A DNA stretch of 64,000 nucleotides from Dyella jiangningensis (GCA_000632805.1 CP007444.1:4762772-4826771); one strand, 5' to 3'; numbered from the stretch's first letter, positions 16,554 through 26,047 are shown. The notes: generated by a model from the letters alone, not told the origin. A program made the numbers and translations.

Positions 16554-16578
16554 GTCACGCACAAGGTGCGCTCCTACA
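16554..16578 (-). repeat. REP element, degenerate
   Basis: Inverted orientation, with two changes from the common form (GTCACGCACAAGG instead of GTCGCGCACAGGG). It forms the right end of long repeat copy A. Confidence 0.65.
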
Positions 16579-16600
16579 GGGGAGGGCGGGCAAGACGCCG

Positions 16601-17320
16601 TCACCATTGGGTGCGATTCGGCAACAGCCCCTTCAACTCCGCCTCAGTCAAATTCCGCCACTGCCCCGGCTTCAGGTGGCCGAGCTTCACATTGATGATG
16701 CGCACGCGCCGCAACTGCGTCACGCGATAGCCGAACTCGGCCGACATCAGGCGGATCTGCCGGTTCAGGCCTTGGGTGAGGATGATGGCGAAGCCGAACT
16801 TGGCGATCTTGCGCACCTTGCAGGGCTTGGTCATCTGGCCATGGATGCGTACGCCGCGCGCCATGCCCTTGAGGAATTCATCGGTGACGGGCTTGTTGAC
16901 CGCCACCAGGTATTCCTTCTCGTGATTGTTCTCGGTGCGAAGAATCTCGTTGACGATGTCGCCGTTGCTGGTCAGCAGGATCAACCCTTCCGAATCCTTG
17001 TCCAACCGGCCGATCGGAAAAATGCGTTCCTTGTGATCGACGAAATCGACGATGTTGTCCTTCACCGTCTGGTCGGTGGTGCAAGTGACGCCCACCGGCT
17101 TGTTCAGCGCGATGTATACCGCACGCTTTGCCGATGGCGTCGCGGCGAGGATGCGTGCCTTGACGATTTCGCCATCCACGCGCACCTCGTCGCCTTCCAG
17201 CGCCTTGGCGCCTGTGGTGACGACTTCGCCGTTGATGGTGACGCGGCCGGCCAGCAGCAGCTCGTCCGCCTCGCGGCGGGAGCAGATGCCGGCTTCGCTG
17301 ATGTATTTGTTGACGCGCAT
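16601..17320 (-). CDS. rluF: 23S rRNA pseudouridine synthase RluF
   Basis: 239 residues. An N-terminal S4 RNA-binding domain (MRVNKYISEAGICSRREADE to about residue 60) is followed by the RsuA/RluE/RluF catalytic domain. This holds the catalytic-Asp motif FPIGRLDKDSEGLILLTSNG, then NNHEKEYLV and LTQGLNRQIRLMSAEFGYRV. The QGLNRQIRRM-type segment and overall length match RluF, which modifies U2604 of 23S rRNA, better than the small-subunit enzyme RsuA. The frame continues upstream into a REP; MRVNKY is the natural start although no strong ribosome site is visible. Confidence 0.88.
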   Translation of the reverse strand: MRVNKYISEAGICSRREADELLLAGRVTINGEVVTTGAKALEGDEVRVDGEIVKARILAATPSAKRAVYIALNKPVGVTCTTDQTVKDNIVDFVDHKERIFPIGRLDKDSEGLILLTSNGDIVNEILRTENNHEKEYLVAVNKPVTDEFLKGMARGVRIHGQMTKPCKVRKIAKFGFAIILTQGLNRQIRLMSAEFGYRVTQLRRVRIINVKLGHLKPGQWRNLTEAELKGLLPNRTQW

Positions 17321-17344
17321 GGAATCGGTGTCTTCGTTGCTTTT

Positions 17345-17426
17345 TGTGGGAGCGCACCCTGTGCGCGACGACCAGGCGGAGCGGTGAGCTGCAATGCCGC
17401 GGTCGCGCACAGGGTGCGCTCCCACA
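17345..17426. repeat. REPIN between rluF and the ABC permease gene
   Basis: Two perfect inverted REPs (17345-17369 and 17402-17426) with a 32-nt loop, filling most of the spacer between the permease stop and the rluF start. Confidence 0.85.
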
Positions 17427-17441
17427 AGGTGGGCGATGCCT

Positions 17442-18211
17442 TTACGAACGCAGCCCCACGCCGCGCTTGAGCAGGTGCAGCGCCACGGCGCTCAGGCCGA
17501 TCACGAACACCAGCATCACCGCGAACGCCACGCCGATCTGCACGTCGCTGACGCCCAGCACGCCGAAGCGGAACGCGTTGACCATGTACAGGATGGGATT
17601 GACCATGGAGATGCTGCGCCACGGCTCGCCCAAGAGGTCCACCGAATAGAACACGCCGCCGAGGTAGGTGAGCGGGGTGAGCACGAAGGTGGGCACCAGG
17701 GCGATGTCGTCGAACTTCTTGGCGAACACCGCGTTGACGAAGCCGGCGAGCGAAAACACCGTCGCGCCCAGCAGCACCGACAGGAAGGTGATGATGGGGT
17801 GCGCGACGTGCAGGTCGGTGAAGAACAGCGCGATCAGCAGCACCAGCGCGCCCACCACCAGGCCGCGCGCGACGGCGCCGGTGACGTAGCCGAGCAGGAT
17901 CACCCAGTTGGGCATCGGCGACACCAGCATCTCTTCCACGGCGCGGCTGAACTTGGCGCCGAAGAATGAGCTGGAGATGTTGCCGTAGCTGTTGGTGATG
18001 ATGCTCATCATCACCAGGCCGGGCACGATGTACTGCATGTAGGTAAAGCCGTGCATCTGGCCGATGCGGCTACCGATCAGCTTGCCGAAGATCACGAAGT
18101 ACAGCGTCATGGTGATCGCGGGCGGGATCAGCGTCTGCGTCCAGATGCGCATGATGCGCATGATCTCGCGACGGACGATGGTGTTGAGCGCGACAAGGTT
18201 GGCGGCGCCGT

Positions 18212-18215
<4 letters not shown>
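17442..18215 (-). CDS. ABC-2 type transporter permease (YadH-like)
   Basis: 257 residues with six hydrophobic segments, among them LIPPAITMTLYFVIFGKLIG, GFTYMQYIVPGLVMMSIITN and YVTGAVARGLVVGALVLLIA. The EEMLVSPMPNWVILLGY and PLTYLGGVFYSVDLL segments are typical of the YadH/ABC-2 export family. It overlaps the upstream ATPase gene by 4 nt (ATGA), so the two are translationally coupled and make one exporter. Substrate unknown. Confidence 0.9.
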
Positions 18216-19171
<956 letters not shown>

Positions 19172-19265
19172 GAGCTGCACCGAAGGGGCTAGCCTTTTAT
19201 TATACGAGGCTTGCCCGGGCCGTCCGGCGCGGCGTCGCGATCACTTTGTTTCCCCCGGGATATTC

Positions 19266-20009
19266 ATGGCAGACCATTTCCAGCTCCGTCTCGTCGACAG
19301 CACCATGCTGGCGCCCACCGTGCGCCACATGGCTTTCGAGCGCGCAGACGGCCAGCCGTTGGCCTTTGTGCCCGGGCAATTCCTGCAGATCCATTTCCAC
19401 TACGACGACGGCGTGGCCACCAAGCGCAGTTATTCGGTGGGCACGGTGGGCGACGGCTCGTCGCCCGTGCAGCGCATCGAGATCGCGGTGAGCTATGTGG
19501 ACGGTGGCGCCGCCACCAAACTGCTGGGCGAGCTGCCGATCGGCGGCGTGATCGACGCCAGCGGCCCCTACGGCCGCTTCTGCCTGCAGGCCGGCGACAC
19601 CAACGGCCGCTACCTGCTGCTGGCGACCGGTACCGGCGTCACCCCGTACCGCGCGATGCTTCCGCAAATAGCCGAGCTGGTGAAGCAGGGGCGGGAGGTG
19701 GTGCTGCTGTACGGCGCCCGCAACGAGGTCGAGCTGCTGTACGGCGAGGAGTTCGAAGCCTTCGCCCGCGCCAACCCGGGCTTCACCTTCCATGGCTGCC
19801 TGAGCCGCCAGCCCCGCGACGTGCCACGCCCCAATGACCGCTCGGGACACGTCCAGAACGTCCTGGCCGAGCTGGCACCGACGGCCGAGCGTGACATCGC
19901 CTACCTGTGCGGCAACCCCAACATGGTCGATGCGGCCTTTGCCGCCTTCAAGGAGTTCGGCCTGCCGGTCGCGCAGATTCGCCGCGAGAAGTACGTCTCC
20001 TCACGTTGA
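19266..20009 (+). CDS. Ferredoxin/flavodoxin-NADP reductase family protein
   Basis: 247 residues. FAD domain: FVPGQFLQIHFHYDDGVATK then RSYSVGTVGD (the RxYS FAD motif) and GPYGRFCL. NADP domain: YLLLATGTGVTPYRAML (GTGxxP), LLYGARNEVELLYGEEF and YLCGNPNMVDAAF. The length and the C-terminal aromatic-lacking end (REKYVSSR) fit the bacterial Fpr class or a close oxidoreductase relative. It moves electrons between NADPH and ferredoxin or flavodoxin in the cytoplasm. Transcribed divergently from the ABC exporter, with an AT-rich CTTTTATTATACGAGG spacer that may hold a promoter. Confidence 0.85.
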   Translation: MADHFQLRLVDSTMLAPTVRHMAFERADGQPLAFVPGQFLQIHFHYDDGVATKRSYSVGTVGDGSSPVQRIEIAVSYVDGGAATKLLGELPIGGVIDASGPYGRFCLQAGDTNGRYLLLATGTGVTPYRAMLPQIAELVKQGREVVLLYGARNEVELLYGEEFEAFARANPGFTFHGCLSRQPRDVPRPNDRSGHVQNVLAELAPTAERDIAYLCGNPNMVDAAFAAFKEFGLPVAQIRREKYVSSR

Positions 20010-20152
20010 GTGGCAGGAGCACTTTCTAAATCCTTGTTGAACAAAGTACTCAAGTTCGGCTGAGTCCGGCCGCTAACGGGTCAGCCCCGGCGATGCCCCT
20101 CGCCGCTTGCCCACCCCCAGCTCGACGGGTCGTTTTCCCGACACCCGCCAAA

Positions 20153-20172
20153 AGCGTGACGCAGTTCACGCT
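20153..20172. promoter_or_regulatory. Crp/Clp-like palindrome upstream of the orphan fimbrial gene
   Basis: AGCGTGA-N6-TCACGCT: perfect 7-bp arms with the GTGA-N6-TCAC core of Crp-family sites. Its right edge is 104 bp before the ATG at 20277. Also overlapping is a second palindrome, GTTCAC-GCT-GTGAAC (20164-20178). Confidence 0.45.
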
Positions 20173-20237
20173 GTGAACACCTGCCCGGGATTCCGATATC
20201 AAGGCTCGGGGACCCACGCCGATAGCTCCCGTTAGGT

Positions 20238-20259
20238 ATCCCCGCTTTCCGCCGGGGAT
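20238..20259 (+). other. Hairpin just before the ribosome site of the orphan fimbrial gene
   Basis: ATCCCCG and its complement CGGGGAT around an 8-nt loop, ending a few bases before AAGGGG and the ATG at 20277. It could shape translation of the transcript leader. Confidence 0.35.
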
Positions 20260-20276
20260 GCGGGAAGGGGCGTTTT

Positions 20277-20612
20277 ATGAAGGGTTGGATTCGCAAGACC
20301 GGAATGGGCTGCGTTGTCGCCTTGGCGCTGGGCGCGCCGTTGGCGCATGCGGACGGCGGGCGGATTACGTTCTCGGGCGCCATTATGGAGCCCACGTGCA
20401 CCGTCGGCTTCCAGCGCATCAACGAAGTGCAGGCGAAAGGTGCTCATCAGTACCGCTGCACAGAACAGGTCGACGCAACGCCTGGTCAAGCTGCGCAGTC
20501 CTACGCGCTGTCGGTAACCAGTGGATCAGCACTGCCGTCGGATCAATTGATCGGCTACTTCGCGCATTACTTGAATGCCGACCCGAAGTTGGTCACGCAA
20601 ACCTACAATTGA
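20277..20612 (+). CDS. Small fimbrial-like protein
   Basis: 111 residues with a signal peptide (LGAPLAHADG). The mature N-terminus GGRITFSGAIMEPTCTV is the start of a type 1 pilin domain: first beta strand with the conserved Cys. A second Cys (YRCTEQ) could complete the disulfide. At ~90 mature residues it is shorter than usual pilins (~150) and lacks the C-terminal strand with the penultimate Tyr. It may be a short family variant, a regulator-like pilin, or a remnant. It converges on the adhesin gene with 7 nt between the stops. Confidence 0.6.
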   Translation: MKGWIRKTGMGCVVALALGAPLAHADGGRITFSGAIMEPTCTVGFQRINEVQAKGAHQYRCTEQVDATPGQAAQSYALSVTSGSALPSDQLIGYFAHYLNADPKLVTQTYN

Positions 20613-20619
20613 TCGGGCT

Positions 20620-21576
20620 TTAAGGGTAAGTGATGGTAAAGCTCGCCGTGGCGTTCACGGTGCCAACGGTGATCGCTCCCGTTGCGTAATAGCGCGCGTA
20701 GTAGGTGAAGTTGGTGGGGCCGTTCAGCGCGGGGCCTGCCGCGGCTGGCGTACCGAAGACAACACCGTTGAAGGTGCTGTCCGTGATTTGCACGCCGACA
20801 TTCTTTGACGACCCACTGGGCGTAATCACGCCATTGGCGCCTGCGTACGACTTATTGGTATCGAACTGGATGTTTATGGTGCGACCGGCCGAGGTGCTTG
20901 GGCAGTTGAGGCCGACGGTGAACGCGGTGGCTCCGGCAGTCGCACCCACGGTCGAAAGAGCCGTGTTGGACACCGTGGGTAGTGTGACGGCGATGCTGGG
21001 TGTGGTCACCGTACAGGTCGGGGCCACGAAGGTGACCGTGTTGCCCAGGATGAAATCCTCCACACGCAACGTATTGAATATTCCGGCGTACTGCCAATAG
21101 CCCAGCAGCGTGCCGCCCGACAGCGAGGCGCCGCTGGTTATGGGGCCAGTCTTTACCAGCTGCAGCGCTGAGCCTACCGACAACGTGTAAGTGCCCGCAT
21201 CGATGGAATCCGAGCCGTAGGTCGCCAGATAATTGCTGGAGTCCGGGTGGAGAATGCGATAACCCACGCCGGGCACGCTAGTTGGAAAGATGGTCGAGCC
21301 CGCTGCAGGCTGCGAGCTCACAACGTTGATGACGCCTGTGGTGGTGGTGCCGAAGTTGCAGTTCACCGAGCTATTGCTGGGGTTCGGCGTTGTCACCGCG
21401 GATGTGGCCAGCACTGTGCCGGCTGCGGCATTGGGATCGAGCGTAATGGTCGACGGCAGCGTCATGGTCACCGTCTCCTTGTTGCCGGACAGCGTGCACC
21501 ATCCAGCGGACGCCGCTGTCGGCCACATCGCAAGCAGCAGGACAAGCAGGGCGAGGGCGTTGTAGACGCGTGTCAT
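20620..21576 (-). CDS. Fimbrial tip adhesin / minor pilin
   Basis: 318 residues, signal peptide ending PTAASAGW. Two parts: an N-terminal receptor-like domain (residues ~25-185, beginning WCTLSGNKETVTMTLPSTIT) and a C-terminal pilin domain from about 190 (VTFVAPTCTVTTPSIAVTLP, ending FTYYARYYATGAITVGTVNA and TASFTITYP). The penultimate Tyr/Pro end is the usual chaperone-binding strand. The size and two-domain layout match CupA/MrkD-type tip adhesins. Last gene of the operon; its ATG overlaps the usher stop by 4 nt. Confidence 0.8.
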   Translation of the reverse strand: MTRVYNALALLVLLLAMWPTAASAGWCTLSGNKETVTMTLPSTITLDPNAAAGTVLATSAVTTPNPSNSSVNCNFGTTTTGVINVVSSQPAAGSTIFPTSVPGVGYRILHPDSSNYLATYGSDSIDAGTYTLSVGSALQLVKTGPITSGASLSGGTLLGYWQYAGIFNTLRVEDFILGNTVTFVAPTCTVTTPSIAVTLPTVSNTALSTVGATAGATAFTVGLNCPSTSAGRTINIQFDTNKSYAGANGVITPSGSSKNVGVQITDSTFNGVVFGTPAAAGPALNGPTNFTYYARYYATGAITVGTVNATASFTITYP

Positions 21577-24332
21577 GAGCGGCTTCCGGCAACGGCGACC
21601 GGCGTACAGGTCGCTTCGATCTTCTGGTACGTCTGCGCCTCGCCCTTGGCAGGCGCGGGCAGCTGATAGGGGAACGAGCAGCGCATCGGCTGGTCGTCCT
21701 CGGTATTCCATTGCACGGTGAGCTGGCCGGTGCCCTTTACGCCGCGCAGCAGGATGCGTCCTGCCTGGCCGACCACGCCCACCGGCTGGTTCTGCGCGTC
21801 CACCACTTCGGCGCCGAACGGAAGCATCTGGCCGTCGTCGCGACGCACGCGGGCGATGGCCGAACGGCCGCTTTCCGTCTTGAACTTCAACACCACCACG
21901 GAACCTGCATGCGGCGCAACTTGCGCGCTGGTGGCGTCGAGCTGCACCGTCAGCGGCAGGCCTTTGGGGTCGAGCTGCACGGTGTTGAGGTTGTATGGCG
22001 TGAGATAGGGCACGAGAGCGTGGCCGAAATGGTTGATGCGCACGCCATTGGCATTGATGACGCGTGCGCCCGCAGCGTCCGGTGCTTCCACCACACCCAC
22101 GGTATCGCCCATCGGTTGGCCAAAGGTGATGCCCCCGGAATACGCCACCACTGCGCCCGCCACTCCCAGCGATGCCTGCGAATAGCCGTTGCCTGCGCCG
22201 ATGCTGCCGTTGAGCTGCGCATACGAGCTGCGATAGCCGGCATACACGGTGCCGGCATTGCCGCCACTGCTGCCTTCGCCAACACCGTTGTCGTGCGAGG
22301 CAGTGGCGCCGTAGGTGAACTGGTTGTCCTGGCCAAGCGTGCCATTGAGGGTGGCCTGGTCCAGCGTATGGCCCGTGCTGTCGTGCGTGAGGTTGGCGCC
22401 GAACATCGGCGCATGCATGTTTTCGCCCAGCGGCAGCGTGAAGCTGGCGAAGATCTGGTTGCTCATGCGCGAGAACGCATCGCGCGTACGCGTGGCGGAA
22501 ATGTTGTAGCTGATCTTGTGGAAGTTGTTGTTGTAGCCGACCTGGAACTGCACGTCGGTGCCGTTGCGGTTCCAGTAGTCGATCGCCGAGCCGGTCACGT
22601 ACAACGAGCCGCCGCGCGAACCCAGGCGCTGGTTCAGGTTGATGTCGAAGCGGCTACGCTGGCGATCGATCTGGCTGGTATAGGCGGAAAAATTATTTCC
22701 GTTCACGCCCAGCAGCGCCTGGCGCTGTGCGGGGGTGAGCAAATTCGACACGTTGATGCCGTCGATGTTGGTGAGCGTGGTCGGGTCCACGTAACGATAG
22801 CCACGCGCGAGATCGCGCAAGGTCATCGCGTCACGCAGGCCCAGATAGCCGCTGGTGGAATAGCGATAGGTGGCGACGGTCAGTGACGTGTCGCTGGACG
22901 GAAGAATCTTGCTGTAGCTCAGTCGTACGCTTTCGCCGTTCTGGTTCGACTGACCGGGAATTTCCGCGTGCGCGGCCGTGAGGTCCAGCGCCAGCGCGCC
23001 GTAGGACGTGTTCACCGCACTGCCCACCTGCACGGCGCCGTAACCTTCGCTGCCAACCGCGCCGGCGTAACCTGTCAGCGCGTTGGTAAAGCCGCGCTGG
23101 ATGGTCGCCTGCGCGATCGCCGGATGCGCATGGATCGACGCGTCGTGCAGCTCGCCCGCCACCACCGAGAAACGGGTCAGGCCAGGCCGAAGCAGCTGGG
23201 GCACTGAAGCGTACGGCACGGCGAAGGTGCGCAGGCGACCGTCGGCCTCGGTCACGGTCACACTGAGATCGCCGCCGTAGCCGGTGGGATAGAGGTCGGA
23301 AATGGTGAACGGGCCAGGCGCCACGGTGGTTTCGTAGAGCACGATGCCGTTCTGTCGCACGGTGACCTTGGCATTGGTCTCGGCGACACCGCGCACGGTC
23401 GGCGCATAGCCGCGCATCGAGTCGGGCAGCATGCGATCGTCGGTGGCCAGTTGCACGCCGCGGATGCTCATGCTGTCGAACAGGTCGCCGTTGGTATACG
23501 AGTCGCCGATCGTCAATTGCGCGCGCATGCCAGGCAGGTCGCGGCGCACGTAGGTGTCGATGTTCTGCCAATGCGTCTGGGACGGCATGCCGGCCGAACC
23601 CGATTGCATCATCACTGTGGAATCCTGGCGCAGGTGCCAGGCGCCGATGTTGAGGCCTGCATTCAAGCCCAGGAACGACGAGGTCTGCGTGACGCCGTTG
23701 CTATGGTTGCGGTAGCTGTTGAAGTTGTAGTTGAGCAGCGCGGCGTTGACGCCCTGGTCCCAGTTCTCCGGGCTCACGTAGCCACGCGCGCGGCTGCCCA
23801 GCCAAGCCTGCGGGATGCTCACGTCCAGCCGCAGGTTGGGCTGGTCGAAGGTCATCGTGGCGGCGGGAATGAGATCGCCAATGGCCACGCAACCTTGGGC
23901 GTCGCCCAGCTTCGTCTGCTGCTCGGCCGAGAGCTTCTGCAGCGGCAGGCCCAGCTGCTCGAACATCGCCTTGGTGAAGCAGGGGATGGCTGCTGCGTCA
24001 GGTGTCGGCTCGGCGAAGCGGACATCGCCACGGCCGACCCACGCGTTATTGAGAAAGATGTCAGTGCGATAGACGCCAGGCAGGACCACGTTGCCGCGCT
24101 CGAAGCGCGACAGGTCACCGGTATTGTTGCCAGCCCCGGAAAGCATGCTTCGGTCGAAGTTGGCATCGACCGCGGCAGAGGCGTCGGCTCCCGTCGCAGC
24201 CGACGCGGCGGCGAGCGCCAGCGTGTTCCAGCTCATCAGCACGCCAACGATGGCGGCGCACAGCAAGGCACGCGAGCCAACGGCATGGCCGTTGGCGCTC
24301 GCGTGACATCCGCTGGCGCGCAGTCCGGTCAC
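21573..24332 (-). CDS. Fimbrial outer-membrane usher (PapC/FimD type)
   Basis: 919 residues from a GTG that overlaps the chaperone stop (GTGA). After a long signal region and a Ser/Ala-rich stretch, the N-terminal usher domain starts DANFDRSMLSGAGNNTGDLS with GNVVLPGVYRTDIFLNNAWV. Central segments include NYNFNSYRNHSNG and LGDSYTNG-type ITIGDSYTNGDLFDSMSIRG. The plug region reads RGVAETNAKVTVRQNGIVLY and APGPFTISDLYPTGYGGDLS. C-terminal plate domains include GSVVVLKFKTESGRSAIARV. It is the pore that exports and assembles chaperone-bound pilins. Confidence 0.93.
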   Translation of the reverse strand: MTGLRASGCHASANGHAVGSRALLCAAIVGVLMSWNTLALAAASAATGADASAAVDANFDRSMLSGAGNNTGDLSRFERGNVVLPGVYRTDIFLNNAWVGRGDVRFAEPTPDAAAIPCFTKAMFEQLGLPLQKLSAEQQTKLGDAQGCVAIGDLIPAATMTFDQPNLRLDVSIPQAWLGSRARGYVSPENWDQGVNAALLNYNFNSYRNHSNGVTQTSSFLGLNAGLNIGAWHLRQDSTVMMQSGSAGMPSQTHWQNIDTYVRRDLPGMRAQLTIGDSYTNGDLFDSMSIRGVQLATDDRMLPDSMRGYAPTVRGVAETNAKVTVRQNGIVLYETTVAPGPFTISDLYPTGYGGDLSVTVTEADGRLRTFAVPYASVPQLLRPGLTRFSVVAGELHDASIHAHPAIAQATIQRGFTNALTGYAGAVGSEGYGAVQVGSAVNTSYGALALDLTAAHAEIPGQSNQNGESVRLSYSKILPSSDTSLTVATYRYSTSGYLGLRDAMTLRDLARGYRYVDPTTLTNIDGINVSNLLTPAQRQALLGVNGNNFSAYTSQIDRQRSRFDINLNQRLGSRGGSLYVTGSAIDYWNRNGTDVQFQVGYNNNFHKISYNISATRTRDAFSRMSNQIFASFTLPLGENMHAPMFGANLTHDSTGHTLDQATLNGTLGQDNQFTYGATASHDNGVGEGSSGGNAGTVYAGYRSSYAQLNGSIGAGNGYSQASLGVAGAVVAYSGGITFGQPMGDTVGVVEAPDAAGARVINANGVRINHFGHALVPYLTPYNLNTVQLDPKGLPLTVQLDATSAQVAPHAGSVVVLKFKTESGRSAIARVRRDDGQMLPFGAEVVDAQNQPVGVVGQAGRILLRGVKGTGQLTVQWNTEDDQPMRCSFPYQLPAPAKGEAQTYQKIEATCTPVAVAGSRS

Positions 24333-25072
24333 GGCGCGATGGCACCCTTGAAGGCGATGCTGGCACCGAAGTCGTTGAGCGAGGTGAAGGAAACCACGCT
24401 GCCCGCCGCGGGCTTCTGCGCCACGTCGTGCAGCGGCATGCGCAGGTCGGACAGCGGCGCAACCATGCCCAGCTCCGCGGTGGCGTTCTTTCCGCCTACG
24501 ACCAGCGAGAGCTCAGTAATGGTGACGTAGTAGGGCGTCGGGTTGTGCGCTTCCAGCGCAAAGCCCTTGCCGTCAGCCACGACTTTCCAGGTGAGTTCGG
24601 CCGGCGCCTTGGCAGGGTCGCCCTGCAGGCCCGCCGGTCGATAGAAAAGCTTCAGCCGCGAACGCAGCGCCAGCTGCAGAAGGTTTTGGCCTTCAGCCTG
24701 GGCGCCGGTGGGCTTGGGAGGAACTTCCAGCACGTTGAGCCAGAACAGCGACTCGCGGTCGGCCGGCAGCTGCTCGTGTGTGTAGACGATGCGCAGGCTC
24801 TGTTCCTTCTTCGCCTCCATGCGGAACAGCGGAGGCGTGATCAGGAAAGGCACGTCGACCGATTCAGGCGTGGAGTGGATATCGCCACGGTCGATCCACG
24901 ATTCCACCAGCACAGGGTGGTCGTTGTCGTTGGTCAGGCGGACAGTGACTTCACCATCCTTGGCGGGGAACACCACGCGTGTGCCACCGATCAGCACATT
25001 GGCCTGCGCCGTGGTGACGCCTAGGCAAAGAGCCAACAGGCCCGCGCCAATGGCGCAGACGAACTTCCTCAT
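24329..25072 (-). CDS. Periplasmic fimbrial chaperone (PapD type)
   Basis: 247 residues with a signal peptide (VTTAQANV). Two immunoglobulin-like domains. First: VLIGGTRVVFPAKDGEVTVR, LTNDNDHPVLVESWID, then PFLITPPLFRMEAKKEQSLR and the LFWLNVLEVPP strand, the conserved chaperone signature. Second: LQLALRSRLKLFYRPAGL and LEAHNPTPYYVTITEL. It supplies a strand to complete pilin subunits and hands them to the usher. Stop overlaps the usher start. Confidence 0.93.
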   Translation of the reverse strand: MRKFVCAIGAGLLALCLGVTTAQANVLIGGTRVVFPAKDGEVTVRLTNDNDHPVLVESWIDRGDIHSTPESVDVPFLITPPLFRMEAKKEQSLRIVYTHEQLPADRESLFWLNVLEVPPKPTGAQAEGQNLLQLALRSRLKLFYRPAGLQGDPAKAPAELTWKVVADGKGFALEAHNPTPYYVTITELSLVVGGKNATAELGMVAPLSDLRMPLHDVAQKPAAGSVVSFTSLNDFGASIAFKGAIAP

Positions 25073-25106
25073 GGGGATTCCTCGCTTGGATCAGGGTCTG
25101 CGGAGT

Positions 25107-25143
25107 GGTACCGCGCCGGAACCATGGGTGCCGGCGCGGTACC
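25107..25143 (-). terminator. Intercistronic hairpin after the major pilin gene
   Basis: Perfect 13-bp stem GGTACCGCGCCGG / CCGGCGCGGTACC with an 11-nt loop, 8 nt after the pilin stop and 34 nt before the chaperone start. No U-run. Partial termination or 3'-end protection here would give more pilin mRNA than usher mRNA. Confidence 0.6.
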
Positions 25144-25151
25144 CGCAGGAC

Positions 25152-25679
25152 TTACTGGTAGAGCATCGTGAACTGGACGGAGGTGTTCACGGAGCCGGCG
25201 CCGGCAGCGGCGTTGGCGTAGTACTGCGCGTAGTAGTTGATCGTCGCGGCGCCGCCGGTCAGGGCGGTGGCCGTCTGCGGGCCGCCGTTGGTCAGGTTGA
25301 TCGCGTTGAAGCTGGAATCCAGCAGCTGCACTTCGACGCCGGTGGCGCCGCCGCTGTTCTTCAGGTTGCCGTCGGCCAGGATGGTCGGGCCCGGCTCGAA
25401 GAACGTCTTGGCCGAGGTCAGCGAACCGCAGCCCGACAGCGCGAGGCTGAAGGGGGTGCGACCGGCAACGGCAGCGGCAGCGTTCAGCGACGTGGTCGAC
25501 ACGGTCGGCAGCGTGACGTTGATCGCGGCCGGGCTGTTGGCGCCATTGATCTTGCAGCTCGAGGCATTGACGGTGCCGGTGACGGTGATGGTGCCGTCCA
25601 CTGCCATGGCCGACTGCGGAGCCAGGGCGGCGGCGCCGAAGGCGGCAACGAGAGCAGCGGAGAGGAGAAGCTTGTTCAT
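25152..25679 (-). CDS. Major fimbrial subunit (type 1 pilin)
   Basis: 175 residues from MNKLLLSAALVAAF. This ATG is preferred to one two codons upstream because AAGGA lies 7 nt before it. Signal peptide ends APQSAMAVD. The mature pilin begins GTITVTGTVNASSCKING, with the first disulfide Cys, and the second Cys lies in FSLALSGCGSLT. The chain ends INYYAQYYANAAAGAGSVNT, then SVQFTMLYQ, the C-terminal strand with penultimate Tyr. First gene of the fimbrial operon, behind a 155-nt leader from a Crp/Clp-like site. Confidence 0.9.
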   Translation of the reverse strand: MNKLLLSAALVAAFGAAALAPQSAMAVDGTITVTGTVNASSCKINGANSPAAINVTLPTVSTTSLNAAAAVAGRTPFSLALSGCGSLTSAKTFFEPGPTILADGNLKNSGGATGVEVQLLDSSFNAINLTNGGPQTATALTGGAATINYYAQYYANAAAGAGSVNTSVQFTMLYQ

Positions 25680-25833
25680 ACCCATGTCCTTTAAACGTAT
25701 GTGGATACAGCGGTTTTTTGGTGCGCTTTCCGGACCTCGGGCTAGCGCCCCCCGATTGCGCTTTCGCTCCTGGGTCGGGCCTCTTCGGGCGGGCTCCAGG
25801 TCGCTTCCACCGCCTAAGCAACCCGCGTGCCAA

Positions 25834-25849
25834 TGTGAACCAGGTCACA
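25834..25849. promoter_or_regulatory. Perfect Crp/Clp-type site upstream of the fimbrial operon
   Basis: TGTGA-ACCAGG-TCACA is an exact match to the Crp consensus TGTGA-N6-TCACA. It lies 155 bp upstream of the major pilin start. In Xanthomonadales the Crp homologue Clp uses the same consensus and controls surface and attachment genes; regulation here is inferred. Confidence 0.6.
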
Positions 25850-26047
25850 GAAATGGCCGCCTGGCCGAAAGTGAGACCTAATTGTTAAGGTGGAGTGACA
25901 TTTAAGTGAGCCGTAATAGGTCACTTCCGACACGCCGAAAGGGGCCGAATGTGCAAATTGGGTCACATTTTCAGAGCCGTCTTATGTCGAAAACCCTCAA
26001 GTTTCTCCGTTGGCATGCCGATACATGCCGCCTTGTGTAAAGCTCGC

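Larger units (their letters stand above)
16170..16578. repeat. Long intergenic repeat, copy A
   Basis: About 410 bp that can be aligned along its length with 41284-41778. Shared blocks include TTAAGTCCTCTTCGC near the left end, GCTACGAGCCTTGGCT, GGTTACTTTTCTTT, GGCCAGCAAAAGAA, GTCGGCAGACGATCGAAACG, GGGTGACTCGCTTCGCTCGC and GGCCTACGCCGGGACGACGA. Both copies end at a REP in the same orientation. Copy A has a 45-bp tandem duplication that copy B lacks. Confidence 0.75.
15297..16600. other. 1.3 kb gene-free region of repeats and hairpins
   Basis: No convincing gene. From left to right it holds the MFS promoter region with a LacI-like palindrome, a single REP, a block of four hairpins, a REPIN, a CCCTCTC-type hairpin, and a ~410-bp long repeat that ends in another REP. 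Short open frames here are translations of these repeats. Confidence 0.75.

Noticed and set aside
20179..20276. Possible cyclic di-GMP riboswitch before the orphan fimbrial gene
   Set aside because: The region is GC-rich and has one clear hairpin, but the conserved GEMM core sequences are not there.
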